Shown here in pieces: positions 25,631-34,937 of a DNA stretch of 43,380 bases (positions are counted from its first letter, which is position 1; each line of letters starts with the position of its first letter). The DNA is from B18-G4 sp003648575 (GTDB lineage: Bacteria; Bacteroidota; Bacteroidia; Bacteroidales; B18-G4). The DNA lies in assembly GCA_029942245.1 (NCBI GenBank), contig JAOZTN010000014.1, positions 1 to 43,380 of the forward strand, written 5' to 3'. The translations under genes were made by a program, and so were the position numbers. The notes beneath the pieces were generated by a model. That model was not told where the DNA came from. It made no database searches and was given only the letters and a program-made list of their open reading frames with translations.

Positions 25631-26242
25631 TTAGTCGAGGTAATCACCCACGTCAGGAGCTTCTTCAGCACCTTCTTTGGCTTCAAAATATGTTTTCTGT
25701 TCAAAACCGAACCACGACGCAAGCATGCGCGGGAAAAACCTCCTGATATAGGTATTGTAATCCCTGGTGGCTTCGTTGAACTTCCGCCTGGCATTGCTAA
25801 TGCGGTTCTCAGTGCCTTCCAGCTGCCGTTGCAAGTCCATATAGTTCTGGTTGGCCTTGAGGTCAGGGTATTTTTCTACCACAACCAGCAATTTTGAAAG
25901 TGCACTTGTAAGCCCTTCCTGAGCCTGTTGAAACTGCTGTATGCTCTGAGCATTGAGGTTGGTTGGATCAACAGTAACGGATGTAGCTTTGGCCCTTGCT
26001 TCTACCACCTCAGTGAGTGTTTCCTGCTCATATTCCGCATAGGAGCGAACAGTCTTTACAAGGTTGGGAATGAGGTCGGCACGACGCTGATAGTCGTTTT
26101 CAACCTGCGACCACTTTTCAGTTACGCCTTCGTCGAGACGGACCATTTTGTTGTAAGTAGAAATGCCGGAGAATAGCAGTACCAGTCCGATGATAAGTAT
26201 CAGACCAACGATAATAATTCCGATCAGTGCTTTAGGTTTCAT
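25631..26242 (-). CDS. lemA: LemA family protein
   Basis: A 203-residue protein with one N-terminal membrane helix (about residues 5-27) and a mostly alpha-helical periplasmic domain. Conserved LemA features are visible: VTEKWSQVENDYQRRADLIP followed by NLVKTVRSYA, and a region near residue 140 ending in GTENRISNARRKFNEA followed by YNTYIRRFP-like FFPRMLASWFGF. The role of LemA is not well known, and it often occurs with TPM proteins and membrane proteases. It follows htpG by 17 bases and is probably transcribed with it. Confidence 0.93.
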   Translation of the reverse strand: MKPKALIGIIIVGLILIIGLVLLFSGISTYNKMVRLDEGVTEKWSQVENDYQRRADLIPNLVKTVRSYAEYEQETLTEVVEARAKATSVTVDPTNLNAQSIQQFQQAQEGLTSALSKLLVVVEKYPDLKANQNYMDLQRQLEGTENRISNARRKFNEATRDYNTYIRRFFPRMLASWFGFEQKTYFEAKEGAEEAPDVGDYLD

Positions 26243-26259
26243 ATGATATTGGATTAAAA

Positions 26260-28167
26260 TTAATCTATCAAATCAATACTTCTTTTCACAAACTCTGTCA
26301 GGGCCTGGCCTTTAAGCATATTTTGTGATAAGAGCGCGAGGTCGTATGCCTGTTTAATGACCTTGTCTTGCTTTTCATCTTTCTTCTCGCCCAGGATCTT
26401 GCCCATGATCGGATGGTTGGTATTCACCACCAGGTTATACTGTTCGGGAAAGTTTTCCATGCCCATCATGCCACCACCACCAAGGGCCGACATGTCTTTC
26501 ATCCTGCGCATAAACTCAGGCTTGGTAATCATGAAAGGTACGTCATTTTCGGATAAGTTTTCAAATACAACGCTGAATTGCTCCTTATTGATATTCCTTT
26601 CTATCACAGGCTTAAGCGTTTCTTTTTCCGTATCCTCAAGCTTCGATGGAACCTCCTCATCTTTATTGATCAGCTTGTCTACGGTATCGGAATCTACACG
26701 TGTGAAACGCGTAGTACTTTCCTTCTGTTCCATAGTGTTGATGAAATGGCTGTCGAGGACACCATCAAATATCACGATGTCGTATCCTTTTTCTTTAGCT
26801 GCCTCTATATAGCTGTGTTGATCTTCAATATCACTGGTATACAGGATGATGAGGTTTTTGTCTTTGTCTGTCTGCTGCTTTTTAATATGCTTTTCATATT
26901 CATCGATAGTGAAGTACTTGCCTTCAGTATTTTTATAGAGCATGAACTTCTTGGCACGTTCGGAAAACTTCTCCTCGGTGATGATGCCATACAGGATAAA
27001 TACCCTGATGTCATCCCATTTCTTTTCAAAGCCTTCGCGGTCTTTTTTGAAAAGCTCTTCCAGCTTGTCGGCCACCTTGCGCATGATGTATCCTGAGATC
27101 TTCTTCACACTGGCATCGTTTTGCAGGTACGAACGGGAAACGTTCAGCGGAATGTCCGGTGAGTCGATCACACCGTGCAGCAGTGTAAGGAAATCCGGAA
27201 CGATGCCTTCGACAGAATCGGTCACGAAAACCTGGTTGCAATAGAGTTGGATCTTGTCTTTCTGGATCTCAATATTTTTCTTCACCTTCGGGAAATAAAG
27301 AATCCCGGTCAGGTTAAATGGATAGTCTACATTGAGATGGATCTGAAAGAGCGGCTCATCGAAAGTCATGGGGTAGAGCTCACGATAGAACTTCTTGTAA
27401 TCTTCATCTGAACAGTCTGTAGGCTTCTTTTTCCAGAGAGGATCTGTGTTATTGATGATCCTTGGCTTTTCTACCTCAATGGTTTTGTCATTGCCTTCTT
27501 CATCTTTCTCGCCTTCTACGGTCTCAGTCACCTTTTCCATTCCGAACTGTATCGGCACCGGAAGAAACTTGCTATACTTGTTCAGCAGGCCGAGGATGCG
27601 GGATTCTTCCATGAATTCTTTTGAATCTTCATCAAGGTGCAGAACAACCTCTGTTCCCCTGTCTTCTTTCTCTGTTTCGGTGAGCGTATACTCAGGGCTG
27701 CCGTCACATTCCCATTGCATGGCTTTGGTCTGGCCGCCTTTTTTGTATGTTTTGGTGCGCAGAATAACTTTGTCTGATACCATGAAAGCAGAGTAGAATC
27801 CGAGTCCGAAATGCCCAATGATGGCATTTTTTTCTGCTTCTGTCTTGGTCTTGAATTTTTTCACAAACTCTTCAGCACTTGAAAAAGCGATCTGGTTGAT
27901 ATATTTGTCAATCTCTTCCGCGTTCATTCCAATGCCACGGTCCTTCACAGTTAGTGTGCCCGCCTCTTTGTCGAGGATAACCTCAATGCTCAGATCACCC
28001 ATCTCACCGCTGAACTTACCAGCCGAGGCAAGGGTTTTCAGTTTTTGAGTGGCGTCAACGGCATTAGAAACGAGTTCTCTCAGAAATATCTCATGATCTG
28101 AGTAGAGGAACTTCTTTATAATCGGAAAAATGTTTTCGGTCTGTACGTTAATCTGTCCTTTTTGCAT
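26260..28167 (-). CDS. htpG: Molecular chaperone HtpG (Hsp90 family)
   Basis: A 635-residue cytosolic ATP-dependent chaperone of full length. The N-terminal GHKL ATPase domain shows ELVSNAVDAT (with the Mg-binding Asn), DRGIGMN, and GHFGLGFYSAFMV as the lid/ATP region. The middle domain has the conserved SRSYLQND with the catalytic-loop Arg, and the C-terminal dimerisation domain follows. A linker rich in Glu/Lys (about residues 215-240) separates the domains. It is divergently oriented to the DUF554 gene, with about 97 bases between starts, and leads the htpG-lemA-TPM-TPM unit. Confidence 0.97.
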   Translation of the reverse strand: MQKGQINVQTENIFPIIKKFLYSDHEIFLRELVSNAVDATQKLKTLASAGKFSGEMGDLSIEVILDKEAGTLTVKDRGIGMNAEEIDKYINQIAFSSAEEFVKKFKTKTEAEKNAIIGHFGLGFYSAFMVSDKVILRTKTYKKGGQTKAMQWECDGSPEYTLTETEKEDRGTEVVLHLDEDSKEFMEESRILGLLNKYSKFLPVPIQFGMEKVTETVEGEKDEEGNDKTIEVEKPRIINNTDPLWKKKPTDCSDEDYKKFYRELYPMTFDEPLFQIHLNVDYPFNLTGILYFPKVKKNIEIQKDKIQLYCNQVFVTDSVEGIVPDFLTLLHGVIDSPDIPLNVSRSYLQNDASVKKISGYIMRKVADKLEELFKKDREGFEKKWDDIRVFILYGIITEEKFSERAKKFMLYKNTEGKYFTIDEYEKHIKKQQTDKDKNLIILYTSDIEDQHSYIEAAKEKGYDIVIFDGVLDSHFINTMEQKESTTRFTRVDSDTVDKLINKDEEVPSKLEDTEKETLKPVIERNINKEQFSVVFENLSENDVPFMITKPEFMRRMKDMSALGGGGMMGMENFPEQYNLVVNTNHPIMGKILGEKKDEKQDKVIKQAYDLALLSQNMLKGQALTEFVKRSIDLID

Positions 28168-28264
28168 GTTATATCGATTGTTTTATGTTCTGAAAGGGTA
28201 AAATCAAAGCCTGTGCCAATGCACTGTTTCTGCCATTATGACGTGTTTTGTATATTTACCACGG

Positions 28265-28939
28265 ATGGGAACAATCATAAATGTCGCAGCTGTCATTATC
28301 GGCAGCCTCATAGGATTGCTGATAAATCAGAAATTGCCAAAGAAGATCATCACCATTATCTTTCAGGTGATGGGGCTTTTTACGCTTGTGCTGGGGGTTA
28401 GCATGTCGCTAAAATCAGAGCATTACCTGGTGATAATAGGCAGTTTGGTATCCGGGGCTGTGATTGGCGAATGGATCGATCTCGACAAGTACATGAAGCG
28501 TTGGAGCGAAAAGTTGAAGAAGCGCCTGAAGATGGGCAATGATAAGTTTTCCGACGGCTTGATCACAGCTTTCCTGCTTTACTGCATGGGAACGCTGACG
28601 ATACTGGGTGCGATTGAAGAAGGTGTTGAAGGAAGCTACGACATCCTGCTTATGAAGTCGCTGATGGACGGTGTTTCTTCCATTGCCCTGGCTTCTGCAA
28701 TGGGCATTGGGGTTCTGTTTTCTGCTATTCCCTTATTGGTATACCAGGGCGGTCTCACACTCTTCTCTTCTTTCATTGGTGATCATTTTACCGATGTGAT
28801 CATCAATGACCTGAGCGCTACAGGAGGCATACTGCTCATCGGATTGGGGATAAATATCCTTGAGATCAAAAGCCTGAAGATACTGAACATGATACCTGCC
28901 CTGGTAATCGTTGTGATCCTGTCATATCTCATCTACTGA
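28265..28939 (+). CDS. DUF554 family membrane protein
   Basis: A 224-residue protein with about seven membrane segments. It begins MGTIINVAAVIIGSLIGLLI, the family's typical start, and repeats a similar glycine-rich pattern later (IIGSLVSGAVIGEWIDLD). The ATG at 28265 was chosen over an in-frame ATG at 28238, because family members begin directly with the first helix. DUF554 proteins are described as possible transporters, but no substrate is established. It ends seven bases before the convergent T9SS cargo gene. Confidence 0.9.
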   Translation: MGTIINVAAVIIGSLIGLLINQKLPKKIITIIFQVMGLFTLVLGVSMSLKSEHYLVIIGSLVSGAVIGEWIDLDKYMKRWSEKLKKRLKMGNDKFSDGLITAFLLYCMGTLTILGAIEEGVEGSYDILLMKSLMDGVSSIALASAMGIGVLFSAIPLLVYQGGLTLFSSFIGDHFTDVIINDLSATGGILLIGLGINILEIKSLKILNMIPALVIVVILSYLIY

Positions 28940-28946
28940 CAGACAT

Positions 28947-30989
28947 CTACATTTTTACAAGCTTACATGCAGTGGATCGCTGACCATCTGAAATGCGCAC
29001 GATATAACTTCCTCTGTTCAGCTTCCCGATATGAAGTTGCGGATCCATCCCGGCAGGGAAATATTCACAATATTGCAGCTCTGAAATGCTATTGTATATT
29101 TCTACACTGATGCCACTTGTTGTGCTTTGCGATAATTGTACCTGAACACGATCATGAGCCGGATTTGGGTAGAGGGTGGCCTGAAGTGAGGGCATCAGGT
29201 TTTTGTTTACGATGATCTTTTCTCCGGTATTTACAATAGCTGCATTATGATCTTTGCTGTTGCACTCAAAATACATATCAGGATCGGCCTTCACACTAAG
29301 TATGGCGCCATACAAAGCTGAAAACCCCTCCCTCAACATGGCTACCGCTGACGCTTTGATATCGAGATTTCCTCCTGCATGAACTGTTACATTCCCTTTT
29401 GGCAGCAGGGTAGTCACATAGTTTCCGGCAACAACTTTCTTCCCGAGGAGGCTCCAGTTTCCGATCACATGAACATTTTGAAAATAGGTATCGGTGAGGA
29501 TGACCTCATTTACCACTTCTTCGAGGATGTCGAGAGGCAGCACATCATGCCAGGAGGTTTGTTCCGGCTCTATGACAACATCGAACATGGAATTGCCGTC
29601 TCGCAGGTCGATGGCACTGTAATACGGTATGTATGTAGGGTCGGTGAAACGTTCAAATTCAATAGTAGGATAATATAAGGGCTGGATGATGGGTACCAGC
29701 AATTGAAACCACCAATAGCTGGCCTGTTTGATGATGGGCGACATGCTGGTCAGATCTTTTGGGAGCCATGATCCCGGAAGCCGTTCTGCATCCGTCAGGT
29801 CGAAGGTTTTGACCGTGCCACTGAAGGGCCCTGTGTGGTAAGTTACCTTATACCATCCTCCGGAATTGGGATTGGGTTCATTCGTGGAAAATGAAACTCC
29901 GATATTCCTGGTGTAATGTGGGTATCCATCACCGTTCATGCTGTTGAGTTCATTGAAGAATGCCTGATGTACACCACCATCCGGATCATACGTATTGTAA
30001 ATGAGCAGCTGGCGTGCAGCCTCATTGCTCAGAGCATGCTTTGCGAATTCGTCATCCGCCTCATTGGTCTTTTTGAAGTTTTGCAGTGGCTCCGAAATGA
30101 GGGCACCCTGGTGAGGGGAGTCGATCGCAATAAAAGTATGCACCGGTAGCGGATCTCCATCCCGTTCTGCTTTCGCGAGTGCATAGCGGGAGATGATACC
30201 ACCCATGCTCACGCCTCCTGCCACAATAAGCTCTTCTCCGTTGAGGAAAGAAACATAGTCTACAGCAGATGCAAATACCGCAGCATTATTTCTGATGTTC
30301 TGTGTGCCAAAATAATTGTCGAGCAGGTATACGTCATAGCCATTGCTGTTGAAGCATTGGATCAGATCTGCCGCAGCTTTATAATACATCTCCTGCCCAT
30401 TTGTGTTATACGCATCGAAGCCTTCAGAAAAGATGATGGCATTGAGGCCTCCGGGATTGTTTCCTGCCCACTTGCGTATGGTGTTTCCGGCATTGTCTTT
30501 ATAGAGACTCTGCGAAGCAGGAATTACCTTGACCTTATATTCCCTGCAGCGGATACTGCCGTCGAAAAATACCACCCTCATCAGGAGTTTGTACTCTCCG
30601 ATATCAGGAAAGGCATCTGAGGAAGCGTACCATACCACATCCTGCTTCGCGGAGCCATTATATATTGTTGTGTACCCCTGATCGTTGATATTCACTTCCA
30701 CCTGAAGCATATATAGCAATGCTTCTGAGGGGCTGAAGCGGCTGGTGAAGTTGATATAGTTGTTGCCCTGCTGAACATATATGGGGATAACATCTGCATT
30801 GAGGACACAGAGATGAATGCCCTGTATGTTGTTGGCTTTTTGTTCCCATTGGTAGAAGGATGGGTCGTTGGGTGTGTTACCGGTTACGACGTATGCTGTG
30901 GATTGGGCTTTCCAGTCGTCACAGATCTGAGCATTTACCGAAATGCATGTTATTAATAGTGCTGGCAGTAAGGATAGTAATCGTTTCAT
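28947..30989 (-). CDS. Secreted alpha/beta-hydrolase-like protein with T9SS sorting domain
   Basis: A 680-residue exported protein. The signal peptide ends near VNAQ (residue 21). A beta-rich N-terminal region extends to about residue 160. A hydrolase-like domain follows, with AGGVSMGGIISRYA (candidate nucleophile Ser261 in a G-x-S-x-G-like context) and FIAIDSPHQGA at 287-296, as in lipases and PGAP1-like enzymes. Residues about 605-680 form a type A C-terminal sorting domain (YPNPAHDRVQVQLS ... GSYIVRISDG), which directs type IX secretion. Lipase or esterase activity is an inference, and the catalytic Asp and His cannot be fixed by eye. Confidence 0.82.
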   Translation of the reverse strand: MKRLLSLLPALLITCISVNAQICDDWKAQSTAYVVTGNTPNDPSFYQWEQKANNIQGIHLCVLNADVIPIYVQQGNNYINFTSRFSPSEALLYMLQVEVNINDQGYTTIYNGSAKQDVVWYASSDAFPDIGEYKLLMRVVFFDGSIRCREYKVKVIPASQSLYKDNAGNTIRKWAGNNPGGLNAIIFSEGFDAYNTNGQEMYYKAAADLIQCFNSNGYDVYLLDNYFGTQNIRNNAAVFASAVDYVSFLNGEELIVAGGVSMGGIISRYALAKAERDGDPLPVHTFIAIDSPHQGALISEPLQNFKKTNEADDEFAKHALSNEAARQLLIYNTYDPDGGVHQAFFNELNSMNGDGYPHYTRNIGVSFSTNEPNPNSGGWYKVTYHTGPFSGTVKTFDLTDAERLPGSWLPKDLTSMSPIIKQASYWWFQLLVPIIQPLYYPTIEFERFTDPTYIPYYSAIDLRDGNSMFDVVIEPEQTSWHDVLPLDILEEVVNEVILTDTYFQNVHVIGNWSLLGKKVVAGNYVTTLLPKGNVTVHAGGNLDIKASAVAMLREGFSALYGAILSVKADPDMYFECNSKDHNAAIVNTGEKIIVNKNLMPSLQATLYPNPAHDRVQVQLSQSTTSGISVEIYNSISELQYCEYFPAGMDPQLHIGKLNRGSYIVRISDGQRSTACKLVKM

Positions 30990-30998
30990 AATGGTAGT

Positions 30999-31655
30999 TT
31001 ATAGTTTTAATCCGATTTTAATGCTGATGTCGAAGCTTGGAAAGAATTGAGCTCCTGATTCGTAGTCTTTGTTGTAAATAAACTCATGCTGGCCGGGATC
31101 ATCCCCCATTTTGTTTTCATTCCTGCTGCTGATAAAGCGAAAACCAAACCCCAGTGCAGGATCGAAATACAGTGGACCGGCGATGCGGATCTGATACCCG
31201 GCCATGGCATGAGCAGCAATCATATTCCGGTATACCTGGTAGGTGTTGGGAATACCATTCTGGTATGTTTCGTACATGTCCGCTTGTGTAAACTGGTAAG
31301 CCAGCCGGGGTCCGAGATGGAAACCGCTGAATGCTTGTTTCCCGGTGATGAGATAGAAGCTGTAATCAGCCGAAATCAAAAAACCCACTGTCTTCTCTGT
31401 CTCAATCCTTGTATAAGCCTCCCCACACGATGTGCATGGGAAAATATACATGATATCGGCACTCAGGCTCTGATCCCTGCCGGTCATAAACTCAACGCCC
31501 AGCCGGACACCCATGCTGCTGCTTACCTGGTCACCAAGGAGGCTGATTACATCATATTTGAGGAGCCAGCCTCTCGGAGTAACTTCTTGCGAACGAAGTG
31601 AATTGTTTGCTAAGCAAAACATTATAATAATTATTGATATCAAATACTTTTTCAT
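30999..31655 (-). CDS. Predicted outer-membrane beta-barrel protein, function unknown
   Basis: A 218-residue protein with a signal peptide (hydrophobic residues 4-16, cleavage near LRSQ). The mature part alternates short polar turns with strands rich in Tyr, Phe and Gly (for example GFHLGPRLAYQF and FDPALGFGFRF), and ends in a hydrophobic strand IKIGLKL, as outer-membrane barrels do. Two Cys in PCTSCGEAY may form a disulfide. It lies 21 bases after the tail-fibre-like gene and nine before the T9SS cargo, so the three are probably co-transcribed. I do not recognise a specific family. Confidence 0.65.
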   Translation of the reverse strand: MKKYLISIIIIMFCLANNSLRSQEVTPRGWLLKYDVISLLGDQVSSSMGVRLGVEFMTGRDQSLSADIMYIFPCTSCGEAYTRIETEKTVGFLISADYSFYLITGKQAFSGFHLGPRLAYQFTQADMYETYQNGIPNTYQVYRNMIAAHAMAGYQIRIAGPLYFDPALGFGFRFISSRNENKMGDDPGQHEFIYNKDYESGAQFFPSFDISIKIGLKL

Positions 31656-31676
31656 GGGGTTTGGGTTTAAATGGCA

Positions 31677-32855
31677 TTAATTGCTTTCCATTTTTTTGAT
31701 TCTTTCATCCTGCCGGATGATATAGAGGGTCAGCTCTTCGATCTTTTTCAGAAGCAAATTTTGCATCTTGCCTACTTCAATGCCGTTCTCTTTCAGAGCT
31801 TCCGCTGCCGGTATGTCGGGAAGGTGCCCGTGCTCGGAGATATAATTTTCCAGCTGTGTGATGGGCATGAGCTCATATCCTTCCTCGAAAACATAGTCGG
31901 GCCAGTCTTCCCTGATCTTCACGGTGACCTCCTCGCAGATGATGGCGCCATTTACAGCCAGCTTGTATCCATAGGTTTCGCTTGTACCTATCCCAACATA
32001 GCCATCAAGCCTGTAAATATTATTTCCGCTGATGGTCCAGTCGTCATCGGCCAGTACAGAAGGATTTGTCCAGAAGGCATTGCCTTGTTTGTCGGATCGC
32101 AATACCCAACCTTCGATATTTTCTTTGTAGAGATCACTGTCGTACAGCTTGAATTGCCTGGAAAAGATGCGCCCTTGTACATCCAGCTCACAGGATGGGT
32201 TGAGTGTGTTTATCCCCATTCGGCCATCATTGAAAATATAATTCTTCGCTGAGAGAAATACAAGCCCGCAGCCGTCCATGCTTATGATTCCGTGCTCTTT
32301 ATCACCCAGGTAAAAATCGCTACGCCTGAAGTTTACCTGCTCTATAAACAGGCCTTCATGTTCTCCATGCTCTGTCAGGATATGCAGTTTGGCCTGGGGG
32401 TTAGTCACATTGCCTATGCCTACCTTGCCGGTGCTGAGCTTTGATGGTGAACTGCTGATGAAAAGGGTGGGGTGGATGCTGTTGAACCCGATCATCAGGC
32501 TGTTGTCGATATTGTTTGTCAGACGCTCACCGGATTCACTTCCGAAGCCTTTGCCAAGCACCATGGCCCCGCTGCCAAAACTGTTTGCATTGCTCCCGAA
32601 GATCATGGCCTGTGCGCCATCGGCCTGTATCATATTTCCAATGCTCGTCGATTGCTGACCATTTGCGATGGCTTTGAAGCCGGAAGCAAAGGAAGCCTGT
32701 CCGCCGGCAATAGTATTGATGCCGATGGCGCTTGACGAATAATGCGGGTTAGATTGTGCTTCCCGGCAATTGGTGCATTGTGCCTGCAAGCTGCCGGAAG
32801 CGATGAATGCGGTATTCACCAGCGTGAAAAGGATGATGGTAATAGTACGTTTCAT
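31677..32855 (-). CDS. Exported YadA-head-like / tail-fibre-like repeat protein
   Basis: A 392-residue protein with a signal peptide ending near LQAQ. Residues about 40-120 are YadA-head-like repeats (SSAIGINTIAGG, ASFASGFKAIANG, STSIGNMIQADG, AMIFGSNANSFG), which form left-handed trimeric beta-rolls. After that come GKVGIGNVTNPQAKLHI and further KLAVNG-type repeats seen in tail-fibre-like proteins. The C-terminus is a coiled coil (KMQNLLLKKIEELTLYIIRQ), typical of Bacteroidota relatives. It is probably a surface or secreted trimer. No membrane anchor barrel is present, so a classical autotransporter is unlikely. Confidence 0.75.
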   Translation of the reverse strand: MKRTITIILFTLVNTAFIASGSLQAQCTNCREAQSNPHYSSSAIGINTIAGGQASFASGFKAIANGQQSTSIGNMIQADGAQAMIFGSNANSFGSGAMVLGKGFGSESGERLTNNIDNSLMIGFNSIHPTLFISSSPSKLSTGKVGIGNVTNPQAKLHILTEHGEHEGLFIEQVNFRRSDFYLGDKEHGIISMDGCGLVFLSAKNYIFNDGRMGINTLNPSCELDVQGRIFSRQFKLYDSDLYKENIEGWVLRSDKQGNAFWTNPSVLADDDWTISGNNIYRLDGYVGIGTSETYGYKLAVNGAIICEEVTVKIREDWPDYVFEEGYELMPITQLENYISEHGHLPDIPAAEALKENGIEVGKMQNLLLKKIEELTLYIIRQDERIKKMESN

Positions 32856-33084
32856 AATAATTCGTTTAGGTTATGAGTAATTGATGCGTTGCTGAGGCAG
32901 TGCCTTCAATGGTTAATACCGGAATTGTAAAAATGTCCACACCCTGAAAGAAAATATTTATCAAAAAGTGTGTGGAACGGCCCACTTATTTTTAAAGAAT
33001 TTAGATGGCGGATATGTATTTATCTTGAATATATTTTCTATTTTAGCAATAATCATTTTTCACCAGAACTTAAACAGCAGCACT

Positions 33085-34101
33085 ATGCAAGATATTGAAT
33101 GGGGCAGCCTCCCTTTCGGCTATTTCAAAACAGATTTTAATGTCAGGTGTTATAACCGCAACGGTGCCTGGGGCCAGGTAGAGGTTACCGACTCAGAATA
33201 CATTACTATTCATATGGCCGCCACAGCGCTTCATTATGGGCAGGAAGCCTTCGAGGGGATGAAAGTTTTTCGTGGAGTGGATGGAAAGATCCGTGTGTTC
33301 CGATGGGAAGAGAATGCCAGGCGCATGCAACGTTCTGCTGAAGGCATTATGATGGCTGAGCCTCCGCTGGAACTTTTCAAGGAGATGATGCTCAAGGTGG
33401 TGAAACTGAATGAAAAATATATTCCGCCTCATGGAACAGGAGCAGCACTTTATCTTCGTCCGCTTCTGATCGGTACAGGCCCCCAGGTAGGTGTGAAACC
33501 TGCTGAGGAGTATATGTTTATGATCTTTGTTGGACCGGTAGGCCCCTATTTCAAGGAGGGTTTCCATCCCGTAAGGATGCAAATCGTAAGGGATTACGAC
33601 CGTTGTGCACCACTGGGAACCGGCCATATCAAGGTAGGTGGAAACTATGCTGCCAGCCTGAAGCCCGCCGCACGTGCAAAGGAAGAAGGCTTCGCTTCCG
33701 TGATCTTCCTCGAAGCCAAGGAAAAGAAATATATTGATGAAGCAGGCCCGGCCAACTTTTTTGGTATCAAGGGCAACAAATATATCACCCCCGACTCGCA
33801 TACCATCCTCCCGTCTATTACCAACATGAGCCTGCGCCAGCTGGCCAAGGATTTGGGTATGGAAGTGGAGCAGCGCCATGTGATGGCTGATGAACTGGGT
33901 GATTTCGACGAGGCGGGTGCCTGTGGTACTGCAGCCATCATTTCTCCCATCAGAGAGATCTACGACAGGGAGACAGGCAAATCCTTTACCTATGGTGATG
34001 GTGAACCCGGTCCGGTGTCAACCAAGCTTTATAACAGGCTGCGTGCCATTCAATATGGCGAAGAGCCTGATCCCTACGGCTGGACCCTGGTGATCGAATA
34101 A
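33085..34101 (+). CDS. ilvE: Branched-chain amino acid aminotransferase
   Basis: A 338-residue PLP enzyme of fold type IV. It interconverts Leu, Ile and Val with their 2-oxo acids in the cytosol. Visible features are HYGQEAFEGMKVFRG near the N-terminus, YLRPLLIGTGPQVGVKPA, the probable PLP lysine Lys183 in GHIKVGGNYAASLKPA, and ACGTAAIISPI for phosphate binding. The ATG at 33085 (MQDIEWGSLPFGYF) was chosen. An upstream in-frame ATG at 32968 would add 39 residues unlike the family. It stands alone on the plus strand and converges on pyrF, six bases apart. Confidence 0.95.
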   Translation: MQDIEWGSLPFGYFKTDFNVRCYNRNGAWGQVEVTDSEYITIHMAATALHYGQEAFEGMKVFRGVDGKIRVFRWEENARRMQRSAEGIMMAEPPLELFKEMMLKVVKLNEKYIPPHGTGAALYLRPLLIGTGPQVGVKPAEEYMFMIFVGPVGPYFKEGFHPVRMQIVRDYDRCAPLGTGHIKVGGNYAASLKPAARAKEEGFASVIFLEAKEKKYIDEAGPANFFGIKGNKYITPDSHTILPSITNMSLRQLAKDLGMEVEQRHVMADELGDFDEAGACGTAAIISPIREIYDRETGKSFTYGDGEPGPVSTKLYNRLRAIQYGEEPDPYGWTLVIE

Positions 34102-34107
34102 AAAAGG

Positions 34108-34932
34108 TTAGCAGATCCCTGCTTTTGTAAGAATTTCCTCCATTTGCTGTTGAAGCTTGAGGGCTTCTGCCCTGGCTACATCTGCAAAGTCAGTACCTTT
34201 CCCGGCATAAATGATACCCCTGGACGAGTTAACAAGGAGCCCGCAATCCTGGTTCAGGCCATATTTGGCCACTTCCTCCAGGCTTCCTCCCTGGGCACCT
34301 ACTCCAGGAACAAGCAGGAAATGATCAGGAACGATCTTACGGATACCTGAAAGCATTTCTGCCTTGGTAGCGCCGACCACATACATGGTATTATCTGCAG
34401 AACCCCATTTTTGGGATATTTCCAGCACACGTTCGTAAACAAGCTTCCCGCTCCCGGTCTTTATCATCTGGAAATCATCCGTTCCCTTGTTGGAGGTCAG
34501 TGCGAGCAGAACGATCCACTTTCCTTCTATATCCAGGAATGGCCCCACGGAATCCTGTCCCATATAGGGGGCAACGGTGATCCCGTCGAAGTTCAGGTTT
34601 TCAAGAAATGCTTTTGCATACCTTCCTGAAGTATTTCCAATGTCCCCACGCTTGGCATCAGCAATATTAAAAACCTCTTTTTTACGGAGGTAGGCAATGG
34701 TCTTCTCCAGCGACTCCCATCCTTTGGTGCCATAAGCCTCATAAAAGGCGATGTTAGGCTTATAGGCGGCAGCCAGATCATGGGTAGCATCGATAATTTC
34801 CTTGTTAAATGCAAAGATGGGGTCGTCCTCTTCAAGGAGGTGCGATGGGATCTTTTCAAGGTCAGTATCCAAACCGATGCAGAGGAAACTTTTTTTTCGC
34901 TTGATGAGGGAGATAAGGTCCTGGCGTGTCAT
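34108..34932 (-). CDS. pyrF: Orotidine 5'-phosphate decarboxylase (type 2)
   Basis: A 274-residue enzyme that converts OMP to UMP, the last step of pyrimidine synthesis. The catalytic Asp-x-Lys-x-x-Asp signature is DAKRGDIGNTSGRYA from Asp92 (Lys94, Asp97), which together with the length marks the longer type 2 subfamily. The C-terminal part has VPGVGAQGGSLEEV and SSRGI for phosphate binding. It begins five bases after prfA stops. The purM-prfA-pyrF order is common in Bacteroidota. Confidence 0.96.
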   Translation of the reverse strand: MTRQDLISLIKRKKSFLCIGLDTDLEKIPSHLLEEDDPIFAFNKEIIDATHDLAAAYKPNIAFYEAYGTKGWESLEKTIAYLRKKEVFNIADAKRGDIGNTSGRYAKAFLENLNFDGITVAPYMGQDSVGPFLDIEGKWIVLLALTSNKGTDDFQMIKTGSGKLVYERVLEISQKWGSADNTMYVVGATKAEMLSGIRKIVPDHFLLVPGVGAQGGSLEEVAKYGLNQDCGLLVNSSRGIIYAGKGTDFADVARAEALKLQQQMEEILTKAGIC

Positions 34933-34937
34933 AATGT

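Noticed and set aside
32936..32976. Inverted repeat TCCACAC ... GTGTGGA upstream of ilvE
   Set aside because: There are only seven base pairs, with a 27-base AT-rich loop and no T-run. It is too weak to call an attenuator or operator, although it lies in the divergent promoter region of ilvE and the fibre gene.
32968..33084. N-terminal extension of ilvE from an upstream ATG
   Set aside because: The 39 added residues are hydrophobic and unlike aminotransferases, and the ATG at 33085 gives the normal family start.
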